DNA from: Epiperipatus broadwayi | Lineage: Eukaryota > Onychophora > Udeonychophora > Euonychophora > Peripatidae | Reading direction: 5' to 3' | Assembly: GCA_028023455.1 (NCBI GenBank) | Contig: JAQFVV010012395.1 | Coordinates: forward strand, 8,172,498 to 8,236,497 | Length of the DNA stretch: 64,000 nt | Shown: in pieces, positions 34,653-46,145 of the stretch | Layout: the number at the start of each line of letters is the position of its first letter | Position numbering within the stretch: position 1 is the stretch's first letter | The notes under the pieces: generated by a model | Seen by the model: the letters and a program-made list of their open reading frames with translations, nothing else | The model's database searches: none | What the model was told of the DNA's origin: nothing | Made by a program: the position numbers and the translations under genes

Positions 34653-37600
34653 CTATAATCCTGGGTCTGGTGGGTGATATACAAGGGGTTTTAGACTCCT
34701 AGCATTATAAGTCCCTCTTATGGTCCCATTATCCTCCAGTAAATATGCATTTGGGCCGCTTACCCGTTTTATCACATATGGCCCTTGATACAGTGGGAAA
34801 AACTTCTTGTATTTACACTGGTCCCGGCTACTGGGCTTTGGAGTTCTGACCCATACATGATCCCCAACTTGAAATTGGTAGGACCTTGTTTCCTTTAATT
34901 GTTTTTTTTCTGCCCGGGCTTTCAGACGATGATGAACTGCTCGCCGGTCCTCTTCTCTGTCAACTTCTTGATCATCCTTGGGCAGGGGTATTTTAATTAA
35001 TGGTTGCTCTGGCTTACCAAAATGAAGATGCATTGGTGTTAGCCCTGTAGCCTCATTAATGGTTCCATTAATATACTGAAAAATTTCTTCCGTTCGGTTG
35101 ACCCAGCCCCGGTGGTTATCGTGGATGTATGTCCGAAACAGCCAGTTAATTTCCCGCATGACCCTCTCACAGGGGTTGGATTGGGGGTTTCTAATGGATG
35201 TCATCACATGCCTGAGACCTTGGCTCTTTATCCAGGTCTGCCATTCTCGTGAAGTGAAAGCCGAGCCGTGATCTGAGAGTATTGCTTCGGGCTTGCCGAT
35301 AGTCACAAATTGCTTGCACTGTAACGCCCTAATTGCACTTTTTGAATCTGCCCTTATGACCGGGTAGGCCCATGCATACTTAGAAAATATGTCGTAGGTG
35401 ACAAAAAGGTACCGACATCTATGATAGGATGGTAGTGGCCCATAGTGGTCTACTGCTAATACCTTGTTGGGTCCCAATGGGATAATGGAGGCGGGGGTAC
35501 TGCTGAAGATCTTATTTGGGGGTTTGCTTTTAGCGCATGTATTACATTTCTGGAGGGTATGTAATATATCACTATACATCTGAGGCCAATGAAACTGCCG
35601 CCTCAGGGCTTCTTGGGTTTTTCTGGGACCATAATGTCCCACCAGGCTGTGCATATAAGTGATTAGTGGGCTTCTTAAATCAGGTGGTATGAGAATTTTC
35701 CACAATCTATTCTCAGTTTGTTGCAGCAAAAGTCCATTTTGCAATCTGTATCTCCTTTTTCCCCTACCAGTGGTACATCCTTGAGCAGGGTTTCCTTGCC
35801 TTTGGACTTCTTGCATTAAATCTCTGTACTGGGGCTGCTTTTCCTGCCAATACTGCAAATTCTTAAGTTTCTTTTCAATTTCCTGGTCCAACACATTAGT
35901 CATGATTATTAATGGCTGGTCTGATATCATAGGGTTGCAAGGTTTAACTTCCACAGGGTGACGACTCAATACATCGGCCACAATATTTTCAGGGCCTGGA
36001 CAATAAATTATCTTGTAGTGAAATTTCTGCAGTGACAAGCTCCATCGTATAAGGCGATCATTGTTTAGATAACTTTTATTCAGAAATTCCAAGCACCGGT
36101 GGTCCGTAATTATAATTACTTCCGATCCCAGCAATATCTGCTTGAATTTGCTGCACGCCCATACAATGGCTAAAGTCTCTTGTTCAGTGACAGTATAATT
36201 TTTTTCTGCACCTCTTAAGGTATGGCTACTGAAGTACAAGACCTGATGTTGGCCTGCTTGATTAACCTGGAACAGTACAACACCTAGACCTTTCTTGCTG
36301 CTGTCAGTCTGCAAATAGAATGGGTGAGTGAAATCAGGATAACATAACATCACAGTCTGGAGGAAATTGTCCTTGATTTTCTTGAAATCTTGCTCATGCT
36401 GTTCATTCCATTCCCACTGACGGTGTTGCTTCAATAGTTCCAGCAATGTGGAGGTATCTTTTGCAAAGCCTGGATAGAACTTATGGTAGTAATTGCAGAG
36501 GCCTAAAAAGGATCTAATCTGCTTTCTATTGATAGGCCTCGGGAAGTTCTGGATTGCTTCTACCTTATCCGGATGGGTCCGAATTCCTTGTCCATTTACG
36601 ATGTGTCCCAAAAAGGCAATTTCTTTTAGAGCAAAGTGACTCTTTTCTAGATTCACAGTAATATTCTTTTGGGCACATTCAGAAAAGAACTGCTTCAGGT
36701 GCTCCAGGTGTTCCTGAGGGTTGCGCGATGCAATGACCACATCATTGATATAGCACACTAATTTATTTTCTAGATCTTTTGATAGAACTTGGTCCAAGCA
36801 CCTCATTAGTCCAGCGCCGCTGTTTATGAGCCCAAAAGGTACTCTCTTAAACAGATGTGTTTGCCCATTGTGATGGAAGGCCGTGTATTTCCTGTCTTGG
36901 GGGTGTAATATCATCTGCCAATAGCTAGCAGTTAAGTCTAATGTGGAAAAAATATTCTTTGTAGATAATTTGAGAAAAACTTCCTGTACAGGTGGTGGGA
37001 TATCCCGTTCCAGTATCGTGATATTGTTGAGCATTCTGGCATCTAAACACAGTCTTATAGACCCATTTTTCTTTTTCACAACCACTAATGGGTTATTATA
37101 TGGCGATGATCCTTTCTCAATTACCCCCCATGTAATCATCTGTTGGATCTGAGCGCTCACTTCATCTTGATATTGGAAAGGAATGGGGTATGTCCGGGCC
37201 TGGAAGTGGGTTTCCTCCTTCACACGAATCCGGTGGACATAACCTTTAATTTCTCCAGGGATTGGAGAGAAGATTTGCCAACTTGCCATTAATAGTTGAT
37301 GCAATTGGGACTGATTCTCGATGGTTTCTAGTGATGATTCTTTGACCTTATCTTTGATGGTGCTTTCATCGATGCTGGCCTCCATACACTGAACTTGGAT
37401 TCCAGGTAGGACATTGGCTTCATTAAAATCTATCTTCTCTTGCTGGACCATGATTGAATTCGTGGCATAGTCAAGGATACACTTATTTTGGGTCAGAAAA
37501 TCGGATCCAATTATAACATCATGGACCAATCCTTTTATAACTAGGAAAGTGTGCCCAATGGTTATTTTCCTGAAGATTATTTCTAACCATACTTGGTATG

Positions 37601-38888
37601 CTTCAGTCTTGGTTCTTTTTCCATCAGCCAGTTTCATCTGGATGGGACGGGATGGTAACCTGGGTATACATCCGCTCCGTTCTTCCATTCGTAGCAACCA
37701 TCCCTTTGAAATGCAGGAAATCTGACTGCCAGTGTCAATGAGGGCAGGAAGTTCAATGGATCCCACTCCGATGTTTATTACTGGACACGGACCAATAGGA
37801 ACTCCACAGGTGGGGTCCTCTTCTCGGATAACCATTGACACGGGGTTCATATCCCCTAAGAGGCTTCCTTTTGTTGGAGGATGAGAGTAGTGGGGTTGTG
37901 CTAACATGGTTCTTTTGGGTCTCATATTCCCTCCCATCATATTTTGGTCTGATTGACGGTGGGGATTCCATGGGCCATAGTTGATCATCGTCAAAAATTC
38001 CGCCATGACTTCCACATCTTTGTTCCTGCTGCTGACCATAAGCCATTGGATAGGTAATGGCATATTCAGTTGGATTGTATGGATGATGTAGGAATCTGAA
38101 AACTTGAACACGGTGAGTGATCTAAATCGGTTTACCAGGCGAATGAAAAATTGCATGCAAGTCTCTTTGATTGCTTCATACTTCTCCTGGCAAATCGTAT
38201 TTAGAATCACGCTCTGCCGATCCTCACTCCAATAATACTTCAATAATGTGTTACAGTAATTGGCAAAGTCGCTCGGTTTTTTAGTCAACATGCCCCACCA
38301 ATCTCTTGCATAGCCATATAAGTAATGGCTAGCGATAACAGTCTGTTTGCGACAGTTCATCTTACACAGAGAAAAAAAATCCCACAAGCTATCCAAGTGT
38401 GGGTGAGGATTTTCTCCTACTTCTCCTCGAAATATCTGAATGGTGATGATTTTATCAATCTGGGTTTGAATCCTGAGGTCTGAAATTAATGTACTGCAGG
38501 CTGCATCTCTTGTACTATTGTTGATTTGAGAAATTGGTTGATTGCTGTCAAAGGTCTGACAGCTCTGATTTGTAGTTCTGTCCTCTTTCCAGTTTTCTAG
38601 GTAGCGTTCTTCAATATTAAGTTCGAGAGCCCTTTGGTTTTTTTTTACTTTGACAATTTCATCGAGAAGCAGCCTGTTAAATATTTTATACTCTTCCTCT
38701 TTTCTTCGGGCTTCCTCTTCATGCTCTCTTGCCCTCTCTTCGCTTCTCCTATACAATTCCTCCAGATATTTCCGATTGAAATCTCCCTGGCTCGTTTGCT
38801 GGACAGGTCTCATACTTATTGGAGGAGATTCAAGAAATCCAGATGGGTCCAGTTCTTGTTCATCATGGTTGTTCTCCATATTATCCAT
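34653..38888 (-). CDS. Ty3/gypsy gag-pol polyprotein with altered RT active site
   Basis: Single open frame of 1411 codons. Residues about 40-100 are charged and probably coiled coil; 140-300 resemble retrotransposon Gag (for example YARDWWGML) with no CCHC knuckle. Aspartic protease: ALIDTGSQISCIS (Asp385) and DVIIGSDFL (about 457-465). Reverse transcriptase: FSTLDLTASYWQM (Asp651), VPFGLINSGA, then CYINDVVIAS at 712-721, where YxDD is expected; Asn715 replaces an essential Asp. RNase H: LQTDSS (862), TEQETLAIVW, TDHRCLEFL. Integrase: HHCC finger (H1080, H1085, C1115, C1118), catalytic D1147, D1206 and E1241, and a C-terminal GPY motif (YQGPYVIKRV). No chromodomain and no envelope gene. The RT change suggests this copy cannot complete its own cycle. 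Confidence 0.96.
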   Translation of the reverse strand: MDNMENNHDEQELDPSGFLESPPISMRPVQQTSQGDFNRKYLEELYRRSEERAREHEEEARRKEEEYKIFNRLLLDEIVKVKKNQRALELNIEERYLENWKEDRTTNQSCQTFDSNQPISQINNSTRDAACSTLISDLRIQTQIDKIITIQIFRGEVGENPHPHLDSLWDFFSLCKMNCRKQTVIASHYLYGYARDWWGMLTKKPSDFANYCNTLLKYYWSEDRQSVILNTICQEKYEAIKETCMQFFIRLVNRFRSLTVFKFSDSYIIHTIQLNMPLPIQWLMVSSRNKDVEVMAEFLTMINYGPWNPHRQSDQNMMGGNMRPKRTMLAQPHYSHPPTKGSLLGDMNPVSMVIREEDPTCGVPIGPCPVINIGVGSIELPALIDTGSQISCISKGWLLRMEERSGCIPRLPSRPIQMKLADGKRTKTEAYQVWLEIIFRKITIGHTFLVIKGLVHDVIIGSDFLTQNKCILDYATNSIMVQQEKIDFNEANVLPGIQVQCMEASIDESTIKDKVKESSLETIENQSQLHQLLMASWQIFSPIPGEIKGYVHRIRVKEETHFQARTYPIPFQYQDEVSAQIQQMITWGVIEKGSSPYNNPLVVVKKKNGSIRLCLDARMLNNITILERDIPPPVQEVFLKLSTKNIFSTLDLTASYWQMILHPQDRKYTAFHHNGQTHLFKRVPFGLINSGAGLMRCLDQVLSKDLENKLVCYINDVVIASRNPQEHLEHLKQFFSECAQKNITVNLEKSHFALKEIAFLGHIVNGQGIRTHPDKVEAIQNFPRPINRKQIRSFLGLCNYYHKFYPGFAKDTSTLLELLKQHRQWEWNEQHEQDFKKIKDNFLQTVMLCYPDFTHPFYLQTDSSKKGLGVVLFQVNQAGQHQVLYFSSHTLRGAEKNYTVTEQETLAIVWACSKFKQILLGSEVIIITDHRCLEFLNKSYLNNDRLIRWSLSLQKFHYKIIYCPGPENIVADVLSRHPVEVKPCNPMISDQPLIIMTNVLDQEIEKKLKNLQYWQEKQPQYRDLMQEVQRQGNPAQGCTTGRGKRRYRLQNGLLLQQTENRLWKILIPPDLRSPLITYMHSLVGHYGPRKTQEALRRQFHWPQMYSDILHTLQKCNTCAKSKPPNKIFSSTPASIIPLGPNKVLAVDHYGPLPSYHRCRYLFVTYDIFSKYAWAYPVIRADSKSAIRALQCKQFVTIGKPEAILSDHGSAFTSREWQTWIKSQGLRHVMTSIRNPQSNPCERVMREINWLFRTYIHDNHRGWVNRTEEIFQYINGTINEATGLTPMHLHFGKPEQPLIKIPLPKDDQEVDREEDRRAVHHRLKARAEKKQLKETRSYQFQVGDHVWVRTPKPSSRDQCKYKKFFPLYQGPYVIKRVSGPNAYLLEDNGTIRGTYNARSLKPLVYHPPDPGL

Positions 38889-40261
38889 GGCCTTGGATGA
38901 TTATCGTGATCGATGATGATGATGACTTTTTCCTTTTATTTTATTGCTAACTATTTAATATATCCTAAAAAAATTTTTTAACGAATAGGTGTACTTTTAA
39001 AACACAATGTATAGCACTGATAAAGGAAAATTTTAAACTGTTTTACGGTTGAACTTACTAAAACTAATACGGTTAAAAAAAATACTATTATTATTTTTCC
39101 TTGTTTGATTCTCTGCGATTATTACGTTTGACTTCAAATTTTATTAATGGCTAATAGGCTATCTCCCTCTCGGTTCTGTTGGCCTAATTGCTGCTTTTAC
39201 ATTTATCACTAAAACCCCAACTACTGCCCTCTTACTACTGCTAAAATTTCTCGCTTAAATCTGCTGCCAACATATATATTTTTAACTGCCCGTATATATA
39301 AAAATCTCTTAAATTCTACCTGTCAAAATATTTCACTAACATATATATTTTTAAACTCAAGCAATTTTATTTATATACATTAACATTCACTAGATCCGGG
39401 TATAATTATTTCATTCCCTCTTATTTAAGATTAGCATACATATATATTTTTATTTACATAATTATTGATCCGATTGATGTCCCATTATTTGGTCTAAGAA
39501 AAATTTACACACATTGGGAAAAAACAAATTATACAAAAGAATTTAGCCTGGTGACAAAATTTATTTTAGAAGTAACTCCGTTTAATGAAATTATCCTTGG
39601 GCACCATGTCACCAGTTAAAAAAATCCATAGACTGTTAGCTTCCCAAAATGAATTTTAATAACTATTCCATTAACTATGGGCACTCGTTAAAACATTTGC
39701 ATTTTTTTTATTGATTACAACATTTGATTTATTATTATTTCTGAATTCCATACGATAGCCTATTATATCTAGGTCATTACCGTACAAAATTATTATTATG
39801 CTATCTTGCGCATTGAGCTGATAAAACTTTATTTTGATAGAAAATACAATATTTGAAATATTCACAGATTGTCACAATATTCACTTGGGACAATATTTAA
39901 GTAATTTACGTTATGCGTACATAGTGTGATTTAAGTGAAGCAATATATACAGATAAATACAGATGGCTCGTATCGCACTATAGCAAGTTTGGACAAGTTC
40001 TGATTATATAGAATAAGTAATTGAATGCCCGAGTCAAACAAAATACATGAAATATATATGCAAATAGATAATATAGAGTTTGAAAATATATATATATCAA
40101 AAATATAAAGGATTTGAGTGATTAAATACGAAACAAAATGCTAAAATTAAGCTACAGGGATGTGGGTGTTTTAAATAATTAAGATCTACAGGGATGTGGA
40201 TGTTTAAATATTCGAGGCCCCACCTTTGGGCAAGCCATGGACCCAGAAAAAAAAATTACTA
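38889..40261. other. Gypsy 5' leader and PBS candidate
   Basis: On the minus strand AACTGGTGACATGGTGCCC (39598-39621) resembles the arginine-type primer binding sites of mdg1/412-like gypsy elements (TGGCGACCGTG...). It lies about 640 bp from the LTR-like repeat, whereas a PBS normally abuts the LTR. Immediately inside the repeat the minus strand reads TAGTAATTTTTTTTTC, which is not PBS-like. The leader has no supported gene. Confidence 0.45.
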
Positions 40262-42370
40262 TGTAACAGTCAGAATCGTCTATCTCGCTAACACACTGCA
40301 GAATTCAAACCCCAGACATGAAACTGAACACTCTAGGAGGGGTTGCCTTTTAGATATACTAAGTTCGAATCTAAAGCCCAAATTTCACAGTGCCATCTAC
40401 GTGACAATGCATCTGATGCCACTATTAGTATGACCTTTGACCGGTGCCTGGTGGTCTTTGACAAGTGCCTGACTCTATACTAAAAGAGGTTTGGGTGGCT
40501 AATTAACGTCTATGGATTTACAAAAGAAATGCAGAAAAAATATATATAAACCGAGACAGTGATAGGAATCAAATAAAATAAGAGATCAAATTTAGTTTTA
40601 AATAATTTCACAAAATTTATTCATATAAATTATATATATAATGCCACTGTCTGCTTATATGAGACAGGGACGTGTATTAAATAATTATTGGCATTAATCT
40701 TAATAAATGACAAAAGGTTTTAAAGCAAAGTGATATATTCTAATCCTCAGGCTAATAGCATTACGATAATGTGCTTGAAGAGATAGGAACATGTGCGAGG
40801 TGCTTTGAGTAATTATACAAGTTTAAAAAAATATTTGAAATTAAGTGTTCTAAAATGTTTATTGATTTCGAGAATAGCACGGACAAAAGCTTACTAAGCA
40901 ACAAAGTGGGAATGTGATCAAAGCATTTATTTGAGAATAATAATAATAGAGTTGCATTGGGAGGTCAGTATTGCTGATAATGAATTTATTAAAGTTGGAG
41001 GGTGTGACACATTTAAGTCATGGATGCTTTGTAAAATAAATATAAAATAAAACAATATTGAAGATCCGGAATAATTACGGAGGGCATCTCGCCACTAACC
41101 CGTAGGAAAGTATTTTATGAACAGCCAAAACTTAGCGACTGTGTGACAATTGCGTTTAATTCCCAGGGGTGTCATTTGGGACACCTTCTGCCTGGAAACT
41201 TGCAATAAGTGAAAAGAACGGACTTTGCCGTGTAAAGAATCCTTGGAAAAATAAAACAAAGCGGTCTCAACAACCAATTCATTTACCAGCAATACGAGAC
41301 TAGTGTATATAAAACATACTGAATGGGTTTTACTTGGATTAAGAGAAATGCCCAATCAAATTCCCAGAAATTCATTTAAAAGGGTCCGCACATTCTCGAC
41401 GTCAATGATGAACTTTGTAATTAAAGTAGAACACGGTAATTAAAATAGGAAAATGCATGCTTGCGGGTTTGAAAAGTAAGTATAGATTTATATATGCAAT
41501 CATGCATTAGGGGACACATTTAATCATTGACCTCGCACATACTCTCATATTAGATTAAAATCAATAACATGTAGATTTTAAACTATGTGATTATATTATA
41601 TATTAAAGAAAAGAATCGCCCTCGAACGAATGATTTGTAAGATAATAAAATTGGAAATTATTTAGAAATTTAAAATATGCCTTCCTAGTGGTGTCTTGTT
41701 TTCAACAAAGGGAATAATTCACTCGGTCAAAGACGATTCTGACACATTATCATAATAAAATAACAGAAAGCTTAATAAATAGAAAATATTAACCCAAGGA
41801 TAGAGAGCAAAAATGTTGAGTATATTTAAACACGTTAAAGAAATACATAATGAAGTTATGTGAAATATAAGAAAACAATGTTAAATAGCTATAGCATGTT
41901 AGTTAGGAATCATAAGAGCTCTTGGGTTAATTTAGGGTTACCTCTGGAGAAGCATTTAGGTAGATTGATGGTCGGCAGGTTTTATATAATTTAACAGCAA
42001 AATCTGGAAATGTTCATATTTTTGGCAGCAGCAGCAGCAGTTCCGGGGTCTGTGTGATAATTTCCAATGGTCTACGGCAGCAGATGACCATTCCAGAGAC
42101 AAATAGCCTTCTTGTGCTCTACTCTGTCATGTCAAGATTTACAAATTACTAGAATAGAACTCAGAATGATTTCTCTTAGAAACATTAGAATAAAAGTCTA
42201 GGACAAAAGAAAACCCTTCTTTTTATAGTAAACTTTAACAATAGAACTGCCCTGGAGCATTACAAAAATATATCAGACTTATAAGCTGTAATTAAATCAT
42301 CCGAATGTCTAAAAGAATTCAACATTAATTAATTTCTTTTGTTAATTTCCCTGTCGACATTCAAATTACA
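40262..42370 (-). repeat. Right 2.1-kb LTR-like repeat of the gypsy element
   Basis: A 2109-bp direct repeat of 31619-33721, from TGTAACAG to AAATTACA; the 5' LTR relative to gag-pol. Differences are scattered substitutions and small indels, for example an extra 11-bp GTTCCGGGGTC block near 42041. Both copies are followed on the right by the same AACTAG, so the repeat may extend six bases past the CA end. Confidence 0.78.
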
Positions 42371-42377
42371 AACTAGT

Positions 42378-42950
42378 CTTCTGGCATCCATTGATTACTC
42401 TGGCTTGCACTGAGTGGTAATATTTTTAGATAGTTTTGTGTGTTTTAATAAGAACAATCATAGGAATTAGTGATAGTGTGATGTTTATTGGCTTAAAACC
42501 AATCCTGCCTCATAGGATAGTGATAGCTGTGGTTATTAAACAACCAAAGATGTCAAAAATGTATGGGTACTGAACTGAGTTCATACCTATATGACTACAT
42601 AAGCTGATGAGCTTGGATTGAAAATATTATAGTGTTTTCAATTTAAGTCTCATAGGTTTGTAGTTAAATAGAGATAAAAGGTGGCTGCTGGAGGGTTGCA
42701 TTAAATCCTAAGATCTAGCTGCAATGCTCTCAGATCCAAGGTATCTCACTGATGAAGACCACAAGCCAGAAATTAGTCTGAGGATATTGGATGAGTAGGT
42801 AGTATATGGGAATTTTATGCACAGGCCTTCTGGCATCCATTGATTACTCTGGCTTGCACTGAATAGCAATACGTATAGAGAGTTTTGCCTATTTTAATAA
42901 CAGTTAAGAGCAAGCATAAAAATAGTGATCATGTGATGTTTATATATATA
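42378..42950. repeat. 450-bp repeat family, about 1.3 tandem copies
   Basis: CTTCTGGCATCCATTGATTA begins at about 42379 and again at about 42828, a period near 450 bp. The intervening text (GGTGGCTGCTGGAGGGTTGC, CACTGATGAAGACCACAAGCC) recurs in a diverged copy at 61930-62270. Non-coding. Confidence 0.8.
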
Positions 42951-44338
42951 TTATAATGTTTTGCATTTTGCTAGGCCTCTACACACTACACTAATATAAA
43001 TTGTGCATGAGTTGATCAAGCTATGTTAAAAAGAAGAAAGTTGTATTTCGATTTCTATTAAAAACATAGCTATATTTCCTGCTTAACTCTGCCGTGTAAT
43101 TGTTGAGAATTATGCTATCGATGACATCAGCTTTTAATTTATTTGAAAGGCTCCAGAGTTCTGCAAGAACCCACTGAACTGTCACATAGCATCTCAAAAA
43201 TTAAAAATAAAATATATTTTTAAACTAATCGGTATTACATCATACCATAACGATAATTATTTTTTTAAGATTATTATTTCTGAGCTTATTCAAACATATT
43301 GGCAAAGGTAAATTACATTCTTAAATCTTTTTAAACTAATAATAAATTTAATAATAAAAAATAATAACTATTATTAATAATGCACAAATGAACATTGGTA
43401 TTAGAAATATTTTTTATTATAATAGATTAAAAAATAAAATTTGAAAGGCAATTATTTATCAAATAAATTGGAGAGAACACAATTCAGACGTGAATCAATT
43501 AATAAAAAACAATTTTACAATTACAGCTCACTTCCAAATTTCTTCTAGAAAGTTACTAAATAATGAATGTCTCTTGCACAAGAAATTTAATGTCTCTATC
43601 GGGATTGTTTAAACATACTTTTAGAAATTGTTTGAAAACGTTTAATTTGGTCACAATCAGGAATTAATGAAGCATTACTTACTGGTAAGTTTTGTGAATT
43701 CAGTAGTAGATAACTATGCATAGTTTTTCAGGGTTGAATTGAGCTCATGGCCTTTGATTATTAGTTGATCTTGGTGCTGGTTCCATAGGCTAGTCGCAGA
43801 AGCTTCTCTGGTGTCCATCGGTAATGATGTCAGCTAAAGCTTTGGTCTACTCTTGTATGAATAACTTTTTCATCGTAGAGTGGTCTGGATTCTTTAATCC
43901 AAAACCAACCAAAAGAATATCAGCTAAACCAATACGTTCTTCCAACCGAATCCCTCCTTTTTATACCCGAGGTCCAGTTTTCAGACTTCTGCACATGTTA
44001 TTATCATGGTGTTTTTTGGTTCATAATCTTGTAGATTCTTTATAAAATTTACGTTATAAAGTTCTCTTTTCTTATCAAGTTTTTCGGCCATCTTTAATTA
44101 GCCAAAATATTTTTACTTTCTCTTATCTTTTTTATTTTACTTTTGGAATTCTTTTGTTCTCTCCAATTCTACTTTTATTTCTACTTACATAAAAAAAAAT
44201 GAAAGAATAATTTAACTTTCATTGTACATTTTTTTTTTTTTAAAAAAAATTAGTCCAAAAAAAATCTAAATTTACTTTTATTTTTTTAGCTTTTACCAAA
44301 TGCCAATATATTTGCAATGTATTTAATTAAACGTTACA
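42951..44338. other. Unclassified repeat-like segment ending CGTTACA
   Basis: Bounded on the right by CGTTACA followed by a (TA)n run (44333-44358), the mirror of the TGTAACG start seen after (TA)n at 49610. A less AT-rich part at 43800-44040 contains a TATA-like TTTTTATACCCGAGG. A 73-codon frame there has no recognisable similarity. Possibly another LTR; unproven. Confidence 0.35.
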
Positions 44339-44359
44339 ATATATATATATATATATATA

Positions 44360-46145
44360 ACTTTATTTTGTTTCATGAAATGAATAAATAAATTAGAAAC
44401 TTCTTTAAATATAAAACAAACTTTAACAATATTTATTAATGATTAATAATTCAAATTTATTTAATATAACAAAAGAAAAATTATCATAAGTGTTTTCTTA
44501 CATCTCTACTATTTTATAATATTAAATAATTATTAACTTTTCATATTTGCATAGTAGATATGTATCTCATAACATAAAGAGATTCTAATAATTTATAACA
44601 TAATAAACAAATTTTTATAATTTATAAAAAATTTATAAAAATATTAAACTAGCTAATTTTGATTTGATTCATATACAAATAAATAGTAATATTATATTAT
44701 GCGATCTGATAAGAGAATTCCAATTTCATAAGACCATTCCTATGTATAGTCATCATTAAAAATATATATAACATCTTTTATACAAGATATTAGTCATTTA
44801 CACAACTAATAACAAACAAGCATCATATTAATTAAATTAGTAATAACAAAGTTATGTCATGACATAAATAAATTCAATATGAAGAATGGTAAAATTTTAC
44901 CTTCATATTAAGTTTACTTTTATACCTCAGTTTATATCTCAGTTCATACCTCAGTCAGGTCACTTTCATAGAATATCTAAATTTTATTAAATATTAAAAA
45001 AATATTTCACTTCATGATCTTATATTTTTCTTCATTTAGACTTTCTTAAATGAGTTATTCCAATGGCAAACAGATTTTAGTAACAAAGGAAATAAAATTA
45101 AATATTTTTAAATGATGATTCACAAAGATAATATGTTCTAATAAAAGTTCATATTATTGTCCTATTCATTTTTATATTTGTAAAGTAATGTTTATTAAAA
45201 ATAAAGTATTTTATTTCTTGCTCATTCATCATTGCAGAGGAAGTCAAAATATTTTGTTGTTCCCAATTATTCTTCATGCATCATGTTGAAATCTTCCACA
45301 AATGATTTCATTACCAAAATTGAAATTTCATTTAAATTATATAGATGAAATTTGTATAAGTTTAGGCATTTCAATAGGAATAAGTAATTACATTTATCTT
45401 CAGTTAAACCTATAGCATTATATAATCTATGACAAGTGGTGTTTACTCACAATGCATTTATCTATAGGTATAATCTTCTTAAATTAATTTTGCTTTGAGT
45501 AAATAAATGTTTTCTGAGAAATTTATTTGTTTCAGATTTCCAAATTAGAATGATTTTATAAACTTCTCTAATTAATAAAAATATATAATTTCATTTTAAA
45601 AATATGAATAATATTAATAGAGAGTAATTTATTTACTCATCTATTTGAGTGCTATTAAACTTTGTTTTCTAATAAAACTTTTATCAATAAGCGAATCATT
45701 CAAATTATCAATCTATCTTTTAAAAGTATTCTATATTTGAACACAGTAAAATTATTGTACATAATGGCTAGTACAGCAACAAAAGATAGAATTCTTTAAT
45801 AAATTATCTAATTATGTATTTATAGTAGAATCAATTTCTGGTAGCATGTATTCCATACATCATTTGCTTTTCACAATTTTTACATTTTATAATTGTTAAT
45901 TATATTAACAATGAATAATTGAATTTAATTTCATTTTCTTTGTATTAGTTGCTAGGCTGCGACTTGACCTTAAAGTTATCTCTATGTCAACATCTTGATT
46001 AATGAATTTTATTAGTTTAAACAATAGTTTCTATAAATGAATGAAAAATAATTATTTTTAATTGTCTTAGTTTTATTAAAACTATAAAAATATAATGTAT
46101 ATATTAGTCATATATACTTATGTGATAATTTTATGTACTCTCACA
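44360..46145 (-). repeat. 1.8-kb LTR-like repeat, copy 1
   Basis: Matches 55983-58583 over its whole length apart from indels: TTAGAAACTTCTTTAAAT, CATAGTAGATATGTATCTCA, GGCAAACAGATTTTAGTAAC, CTTTTAAAAGTATTCTATAT. On the minus strand both start TGTGAGAGTA. In copy 1 that start is directly preceded by a purine-rich AAGTCAAGGGGAAA (46146-46160), the position of a polypurine tract, so this looks like the 3' LTR of a minus-strand element. On the minus strand AATAAATATTGTTAAAG near the other end resembles a polyadenylation region. Confidence 0.65.

Noticed and set aside
38634-38916. Plus-strand frames opposite the start of the gypsy gag-pol
   Set aside because: They are antisense shadows of the 1411-codon frame with hydrophobic, Ser/Phe-rich composition.
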